Position numbers and translations under genes: made by a program | The notes under the pieces: model-generated | The model's input: only the letters and a program-made list of their open reading frames with translations | Databases searched by the model: none | Told to the model about the DNA's origin: nothing | Source: Arthrobacter_H sp030452125 | GTDB taxonomy: Bacteria > Actinomycetota > Actinomycetes > Actinomycetales > Micrococcaceae | Length of the DNA: 64,000 bases | Assembly: GCA_052379645.1 (NCBI GenBank) | Contig: JBQSYU010000010.1 | Direction: 5' to 3' (one strand) | Shown: one piece after another, positions 58,736-64,000 of the stretch | Numbering within the stretch: position 1 is the stretch's first letter | How the letters are laid out: each line of letters begins with the position of its first letter

Positions 58736-60366
58736 CATCGGCGGGCGCATGGACCATCGGCTTAGCCGTGGGCTATACGGCTCTTTTGCTCTTTGGCGGC
58801 CGCTGGTCCCGCGTGCGCGCAGGGCGTCCCGGCGGACAGGGCTTCTTCGATGGCGGCCGTTCCTTCAGCCCTTGGACCGTCGCCTTCTGCATCACGGGGC
58901 TCTTCTCGGGCTCTTCATATATTTCCATCATGGAACTCAGCTATCGGACCGGGATTTCCGCTGCCTGGTACGGAGTGGCCGAAACGGTGCAAATTCTGCT
59001 GATCGCCTTGTTGCTGGTGAAACCGCTGCGGGAGAAGCTCGTCGTGACGGTCACCGGCATCATCGGTGATCGGTTCGGTCGGGCGGCTAAAGCCATCGCG
59101 GGCGTCATTACGGCGGTCACTTTCCCCATGTGGTCGGTGGCCACAACGATCGCCTTCGCCTCGGCTTTGACGGCGTTCACCGATTTGCCGCTGCAATGGA
59201 CGGTCACTGCGACCGCGCTGCTTCTGTTGGTTTTTCTCTGGTCGGGCGGCATGAGGTCCGTGGCATTCAATCAGACGTTGAACTGCCTGGTCTTCGTCGT
59301 CATGCTCGTCATCGCGGGCTTCGTAGTGTTGTCGAATCCCGGCCCCGGCGGTTGGCAGGAATTGGCAGCCACCCGTCCGGCGATGGTCGACCCCGGAAAT
59401 GCCGGGCTGTCCCTCATCGTCGCCTGGTTTGGGACATTCATCGTCAATGTGCCGCTGGCGCAGGCTGCCTTCCAAATGACCATGTCCTGCCGCTCTCCGC
59501 GTGACGGCCAGAAGGGCCTGTATGCGGCAGCCCTCTTCGGGATCCCCTTCATCGTCCTCGGTGCCCTGGTGGGGACCTCCGCAGCCATTGCGGTTCCCGA
59601 CCAGGAACTTGGCCTCGTGGCTGTCCCCTATTACATCAGCGAGACCCTGCCGGCGCCGCTGGTCGGCCTCTTCTTCCTTGGCGTCTGGGCCTGCGCCATG
59701 GGCTGGGCGGGGCCATGCCAGTTTTCCGGAGCCACGTCCCTGGGCCGTGATGTCGGCAGCGCATTACGCCCCAAGGCCACCGAACAAGATCTGGTTCGCT
59801 ACACCCGGTACTCCTTGGTTGCCCTGACGGCCTTGATGATCCTTTACGGGATCCTTCGCACCGAGCAGGCTGCCTGGTGGAACGTCCTTGCCTGGACCTT
59901 GCGCAACGGGGCCACGTTGGCGCCGGTTCTCGCGGTCTTCCTTTGGCCGTTGGCCAGCCGTCGGGCAGTACATGCAGCCATGCTTTCCGGGTTCCTTGCC
60001 GGCATTGCCTGGAACCAGCTCTCGGGCTGGTCCGCCACAACGTTCTTCGCAGGAATCCATCCCGTGTGGGTTGGAATGGGCATCAACCTTGCAGTCATGG
60101 TCGTGGTCACGCTGGTGACCGTGCCCTGGGAATCCACCCCGGATCGAAAACGACGAACGGCCGGCATCCGCTACACCGCGGGTGGAACGTTGGTCGCTGC
60201 AGCACTGCTGACGTTCGGAGAATGGCTGGGACATTTCGGGCTTCTGGGGCTGGGACTCTTCACCGCCGTGACCCTCTACTCACTGGCGATCTTCAATCTC
60301 ACCGTAGGAACCACCCGCCGGCAGCACCTGCCCACCACGGAAGAAACCATCCCGGTTTCCGCCTAG
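58732..60366 (+). CDS. Sodium:solute symporter (SSS family)
   Basis: 544 aa, about 13 membrane segments. GFFDGGRSFSPWTVAFCITGLFSGSSYISIMELSYRTGISAAWY is the SSS N-terminal region; FGTFIVNVPLAQAAFQMTMSCRSPRDGQKGLYAAALFG and WAGPCQFSGATSLGRDVG follow. GTG 58732 has SD AAGGTGGAG and overlaps the OsmC stop. Riboswitch R3 should control it through coupling. Substrate unknown; methionine or another sulfur compound would fit the regulation. Confidence 0.83.
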   Translation: MTSAGAWTIGLAVGYTALLLFGGRWSRVRAGRPGGQGFFDGGRSFSPWTVAFCITGLFSGSSYISIMELSYRTGISAAWYGVAETVQILLIALLLVKPLREKLVVTVTGIIGDRFGRAAKAIAGVITAVTFPMWSVATTIAFASALTAFTDLPLQWTVTATALLLLVFLWSGGMRSVAFNQTLNCLVFVVMLVIAGFVVLSNPGPGGWQELAATRPAMVDPGNAGLSLIVAWFGTFIVNVPLAQAAFQMTMSCRSPRDGQKGLYAAALFGIPFIVLGALVGTSAAIAVPDQELGLVAVPYYISETLPAPLVGLFFLGVWACAMGWAGPCQFSGATSLGRDVGSALRPKATEQDLVRYTRYSLVALTALMILYGILRTEQAAWWNVLAWTLRNGATLAPVLAVFLWPLASRRAVHAAMLSGFLAGIAWNQLSGWSATTFFAGIHPVWVGMGINLAVMVVVTLVTVPWESTPDRKRRTAGIRYTAGGTLVAAALLTFGEWLGHFGLLGLGLFTAVTLYSLAIFNLTVGTTRRQHLPTTEETIPVSA

Positions 60367-60457
60367 GACCCCACCGGTCATCTCCCGGGGGCCGCTACCC
60401 ACCGCGGGGAAGCCTTACATGGCCCCGCGTCATACTGCCCACCCGATTGGAGCACCC

Positions 60458-62458
60458 ATGACCAACGTACCGACAATGGACTCCCCCACTGCCGACGCCC
60501 AGCTCGATGTCCTGAACGCCGAAGCCGCACGCCTGGACTTCTGGGCCGAGGCCGCGGCACGCCTGGACTGGACCGAACCCTGGCATACGATCCACAGCAC
60601 TACCGCCGTGGACCCGGTGGCCCGCCGGGGCCCCGAACTACGCTGGTTCGAGGGCGGGAAACTCAATGCGGCGGTGAACTGTGCCGACCGGCATGTCGCC
60701 TCCGGCCAGGGGGAGAAGGTCGCCCTGCATTTCGAGGGCGAACCCGGGGACCGGCGCAGTGTCACCTACGCCGAGCTGACCGGCATGGTCAGCCAGGCGG
60801 CCCACGCCTTGACCTCCCTGGGCATCGGCGTCGGGGACCGCGTGGTCATCTACCTGCCGGTGCTGGTGGAGACCATTGTCATCACCCTGGCCTGCGCCCG
60901 GATTGGTGCGGTGCATTCGCTGGTCTTCGGCGGCTTCTCGGCCGAGGCCCTGCGATTCCGGGTCGAGGACACCGGGGCGAAGCTCCTGGTCACCACCGAC
61001 GGCCAGTTCCGCCGCGGAACCGCGGTGCCGGTCAAGGCCCACGCCGACGCCGCGGTGGCCGGGGACAACGCCATCGAACACGTATTGGTCATCCGTCGCA
61101 CCGGCAGCGGGATCGCGTGGACCGAAGGCCGGGACCTGTGGTGGCACGAGGTGGTCGAGAAGCAGCCGCGCACCCACGCCGCCGAGGCCTTCGACGCCGA
61201 AACCCCGCTGTTCATCATGTACACCTCGGGGACCACCGGGAAGCCCAAGGGTCTGGTGCACACCACCGGCGGCTACCTCACCCAAGCCTCCTGGAGCCAC
61301 GAGTTCCTCTTCAGCCATCCGGACCCCGGCCAGCGGGACCTGGACGTGCACTGGTGCACCGCCGACCTGGCCTGGGTCACCGCCCACACCTACGAGATCT
61401 ACGGACCACTGTCCAACGGTGTCACCCAGGTCCTCTACGAAGGCGTCCCCAACGCCCCGCATCCGGGACGGCACTTCGAGATCATCGAACGTTATTCGGT
61501 GACCAGCTACTACACGGCCCCGACCCTGGTGCGCTCGCTCATGGGCTGGTTCCCGGACGGTATCCCCGCCGATCACGACCTCTCCTCCATCCGGATGGCC
61601 GGCACCGTCGGGGAGGCCGTGAACCCCGAGGCCTGGCGTTGGCTGCGCACCCAAGTCGGCCGCGATTCCGTGGTTCCCGGTGAGCCCAATGCAGGCATCC
61701 CGATGGTCGACACCTGGTGGCAATCCGAAACCGGCGCCACGGTCCTCTCCCCCCGCCCCACCGACATAAGCTTCAAGCCCGGCTGCGGCACCCGCGCACT
61801 TCCCGGGGTGGCCACGGACATCGTGGACGAGGACGGCGCCCGGGTCCCGGCGAACGTGCAAGGGAACATCGTGCTCACCGCCACCGGCCCGGCCATGGCG
61901 CGTACCGTGTGGGGCGATCCGGAACGCTACTTCACCAGCTATTGGCAGAAGTACGCCGCGCAGGGCTGGTTCCTTGCCGGAGACGGCGCGAAGTACGACG
62001 ACGACGGCGACATCTGGATCCTGGGGCGCACCGATGATGCGGTGAACATCTCGGGTCATCTGCTCTCGACCATCGAGATCGAATCAGCTCTGGTCTCCCA
62101 TGCGGGGGTCGTCGAGGCGGGGGTCTGCCCCTCCGTCGATGCCACGACCGGCCATGCGGCAACGGCGTTCGTCGTGCCCCGCGACAAGGCGCTCCTCGGG
62201 GGCGGCACCAGTTCCGGGTCGACGCCCTCGCAACTGGCCGCCGCCGCCGATCTGCGCGCTCACGTGGCAACCCAGATCGGCCCGATCGCCAAACCGCGCG
62301 ACATCGTTTTCGTCCCCGATGTCCCCAAGACACGGTCCGGGAAGATCATGCGCCGGCTATTGACCCAACTGTTCGAAGGATCCGCGTTGGGCGATACGAC
62401 GAGCCTGCAGAATGAAGAGTGCCTGCCCGCCCTGCAGCGAATTTGTACCGCTGGCTGA
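60458..62458 (+). CDS. acsA: Acetyl-CoA synthetase (AMP-forming)
   Basis: 666 aa, usual length. ATP-binding MYTSGTTGKPKGLVHTTGGYL, DTWWQSETGA, WFLAGDGAKYDDDGDIWILGRTDDAVNISGHLLSTIEIE, and the acetylatable lysine in PKTRSGKIMRRLL. Activates acetate. ATG 60458 has GGAG five bases upstream. It follows the symporter by 91 bases, with no terminator seen, so co-transcription is possible. It abuts the convergent AGCS gene. Confidence 0.95.
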   Translation: MTNVPTMDSPTADAQLDVLNAEAARLDFWAEAAARLDWTEPWHTIHSTTAVDPVARRGPELRWFEGGKLNAAVNCADRHVASGQGEKVALHFEGEPGDRRSVTYAELTGMVSQAAHALTSLGIGVGDRVVIYLPVLVETIVITLACARIGAVHSLVFGGFSAEALRFRVEDTGAKLLVTTDGQFRRGTAVPVKAHADAAVAGDNAIEHVLVIRRTGSGIAWTEGRDLWWHEVVEKQPRTHAAEAFDAETPLFIMYTSGTTGKPKGLVHTTGGYLTQASWSHEFLFSHPDPGQRDLDVHWCTADLAWVTAHTYEIYGPLSNGVTQVLYEGVPNAPHPGRHFEIIERYSVTSYYTAPTLVRSLMGWFPDGIPADHDLSSIRMAGTVGEAVNPEAWRWLRTQVGRDSVVPGEPNAGIPMVDTWWQSETGATVLSPRPTDISFKPGCGTRALPGVATDIVDEDGARVPANVQGNIVLTATGPAMARTVWGDPERYFTSYWQKYAAQGWFLAGDGAKYDDDGDIWILGRTDDAVNISGHLLSTIEIESALVSHAGVVEAGVCPSVDATTGHAATAFVVPRDKALLGGGTSSGSTPSQLAAAADLRAHVATQIGPIAKPRDIVFVPDVPKTRSGKIMRRLLTQLFEGSALGDTTSLQNEECLPALQRICTAG

Positions 62459-63961
62459 TCATTCGGTGTCCGACACCGACACCTTCCGCTGGTAGCCGCG
62501 CTGGGTCAGGTGGTCACTGACGTCCTCTTCGGTCCAGCAATCGATGTTCTTGATTTCCGGCATGTCGGTGGCCAGGAAGACCGGGTCCAGGCCCTGGGCC
62601 CGTTGGGCGTTGTAGTGGCGCAGGAGCTTGAGTGCGGTGGGTGCCAGGATGGTGATCACCACCAGGTTGATCATGGCAATGAAGACCATCGTGACCCCGG
62701 CCAGCGACCAGGCCAGGTCAACGGAGATCACGGACCCGAGGAAGACGACGGCGGTGACGGCGAGCGCGAAGAGGGTCCGCACCCGCTTGTTCCGGGTGAT
62801 GAAGTTGACGTTGGCTTCCCCGTAGGAGAAGTTGCCCAGCACCGAGGTGAAGGCCAGCAGGAACATGATCACCGCCAGGGCGATCGCCGCCCACGCCCCC
62901 AGGTTGCCGACCAGGGATTCCTGCACCATCACCAGGCCTTCGCCGCCTTGTCCGAGGTCCGGGAAGGCGATGAGGACGATGAACGCGGTGATCGAGCAGA
63001 TCAGCAGCGTATCGAAGTAGACGCCCAGCGTCTGGGTCAGTCCCTGCTTGACCGGGTGGCTGACCGAGGCGGTGGCGGCGACGTTGGGGACCGAGCCCAT
63101 GCCGGCTTCGTTGGAGAGCATGCCGCGCTGGACGCCCTGGACGATGGCGACGCCGATGCCGCCGCCGACGGCTGCCTTGACGTTGAAGGCCCCGTCGACG
63201 ATCTGGCCGATGACGCGTGGGAGCTCTTCGAAGTTCATGAGCACGATCACGAGGCCGAAGCTGACGTAGATCAGTGCCATCAACGGCACCAGGTTCTGCG
63301 CCACGAAGGCGACGCGGCGCATCCCGCCCAGGACGATGGCGGCGGTCATGCCGGCCAGCAGCAGCCCCAGGGCCCAGGGTAGCCAGGTCACGGATTCCGG
63401 ATCGGTGAAGGTGCCGACCGCGCCGGTGACGGCGTCGACGATGGTGTTGGACTGCAGCGAGGTGAAGGCCAGCGCGAAGCAGAAGATGAACAGGGTGGCG
63501 AAGAAGACGCCGAAGCCCCGGCTGCCCAGGCCGCGGTGGATGTAGAAGGCCGGACCGCCCTTATAGGTGTCTTCGCCCCGGGTCTTGTAGAGCTGGGCCA
63601 GCGTGGATTCGATGAAGCTCGCGGCGCTGGTGAACAGGGCCATGATCCACATCCACATCACCGCACCGGGCCCGCCGATGAACAAGGCACCCGCAACGCC
63701 CGAGACGTTGCCGGTCCCGACGCGGGCTGCCGCGGAGACGATGAACGCCTGGAACGCCGACAGCGATTTCGTGTTGCTGTCCTCGTCTCGTTGCGCTTTT
63801 TCCGTGATGGATTTGAACATGGCCGGCAGCATGCGGAACTGGACGGCTTTGGTTCGAAGGGTGAAATAGAGCGCCAGAACGACGACGACGGGCATGCCGT
63901 TGAAGGTCCACAACCAGCCTTCAGAGGTACCGAGCCAGTCATTCAGGTTCGCGAGAGTCAT
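62459..63961 (-). CDS. Sodium:alanine symporter, AGCS family
   Basis: 500 aa, 11-12 membrane segments. Family signature GGPGAVMWMWIMALFTSAASFIESTLAQLYK and the re-entrant ARVGTGNVSGVAGALFIGGPGA; RGMLSNEAGMGSVPNVAATA. Imports alanine or glycine with Na+. Downstream convergent with acsA without a gap. Upstream (63987-63992) TATATA may be part of its -10 region. Confidence 0.93.
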   Translation of the reverse strand: MTLANLNDWLGTSEGWLWTFNGMPVVVVLALYFTLRTKAVQFRMLPAMFKSITEKAQRDEDSNTKSLSAFQAFIVSAAARVGTGNVSGVAGALFIGGPGAVMWMWIMALFTSAASFIESTLAQLYKTRGEDTYKGGPAFYIHRGLGSRGFGVFFATLFIFCFALAFTSLQSNTIVDAVTGAVGTFTDPESVTWLPWALGLLLAGMTAAIVLGGMRRVAFVAQNLVPLMALIYVSFGLVIVLMNFEELPRVIGQIVDGAFNVKAAVGGGIGVAIVQGVQRGMLSNEAGMGSVPNVAATASVSHPVKQGLTQTLGVYFDTLLICSITAFIVLIAFPDLGQGGEGLVMVQESLVGNLGAWAAIALAVIMFLLAFTSVLGNFSYGEANVNFITRNKRVRTLFALAVTAVVFLGSVISVDLAWSLAGVTMVFIAMINLVVITILAPTALKLLRHYNAQRAQGLDPVFLATDMPEIKNIDCWTEEDVSDHLTQRGYQRKVSVSDTE

Positions 63962-64000
63962 TGAGAAACCGTATCAGAACCTGTGGTATATAGCACCGGT

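Noticed and set aside
1..64000. tRNA, rRNA, phage, toxin-antitoxin or CRISPR loci
   Set aside because: Looked for by eye on both strands; nothing convincing was found, although a tRNA could be missed without a scanning program.

Overview
The window is dense, high-GC DNA (roughly two thirds G+C) with short spacers, many ATGA/GTGA start-stop overlaps and several GTG starts. Together with actinobacterial families (DUF1206 protein, AmiS/UreI transporter, TipAS-type MerR regulator, MpaB-like protein, an SSI-like lipoprotein, the purS-purQ-purL order) this points to an actinobacterium, probably Micrococcales/Micrococcaceae. That placement is inference. I saw no rRNA, tRNA, phage or CRISPR sequence. 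One intact IS481-type element is present.

Layout. 1-750: 3' part of an EhuA-like ectoine/amino-acid ABC ATPase. 848-3081: an ABC-2 exporter pair. 3318-5215: aspartokinase (with a likely internal beta-subunit start) and a nucleoside deaminase. 5294-6150: a decayed lipoprotein gene. 6147-20443: a compatible-solute catabolic region. It holds a divergent D-2-hydroxyacid dehydrogenase, a class III aminotransferase, a FAD/Fe-S dehydrogenase and an aldehyde dehydrogenase. An IS481 element follows, then ectoine hydrolase (DoeA/EutD), a class I aminotransferase, an M20 deacetylase, a ProP-like transporter and an FCD-type GntR regulator. The enzymes fit ectoine -> N-acetyl-diaminobutyrate -> diaminobutyrate -> aspartate semialdehyde -> aspartate. 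Near-identical operators (ATTGTnnACAAT followed by CTAC) lie at two promoters, with a diverged copy before the regulator gene, suggesting one regulon.

20536-29681: small protein, glycosylase-like protein, SSI-like lipoprotein, CPA1 antiporter, sugar porter, YchJ-like protein and purSQL. 29789-40503: accessory and housekeeping genes (VOC/TipAS-MerR pair, AmiS/UreI, an MpaB-DUF1990 fusion, APC permease, MepB, GltS-like symporter, OsmC, YjbR and others). 40580-47832: a polyol module (ABC permeases and binding protein, SorC-type regulator, xylulokinase, mannitol/arabinitol-type dehydrogenase) with repeated CANNTGAGCA sites at its promoters. 47946-50791: MFS protein, DUF1206 protein and CoA-binding protein with a repetitive N-terminus.

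50824-60366: an organosulfur module. Two DszA-like FMN monooxygenases, two SfnB/DszC-like flavin oxidoreductases, an MFS transporter, an OsmC protein and an SSS symporter are governed by three S-box (SAM) riboswitches, whose closing helix P1 overlaps or abuts the Shine-Dalgarno sequence. 60458-63961: acetyl-CoA synthetase and a convergent Na+/alanine symporter.

The two most interesting systems are the rearranged ectoine regulon with an M20 enzyme in the place expected for DoeB, and the SAM-riboswitch-controlled duplicated DszA/DszC-like desulfurisation locus. All function assignments rest on reading the translated sequences; no database search was run.
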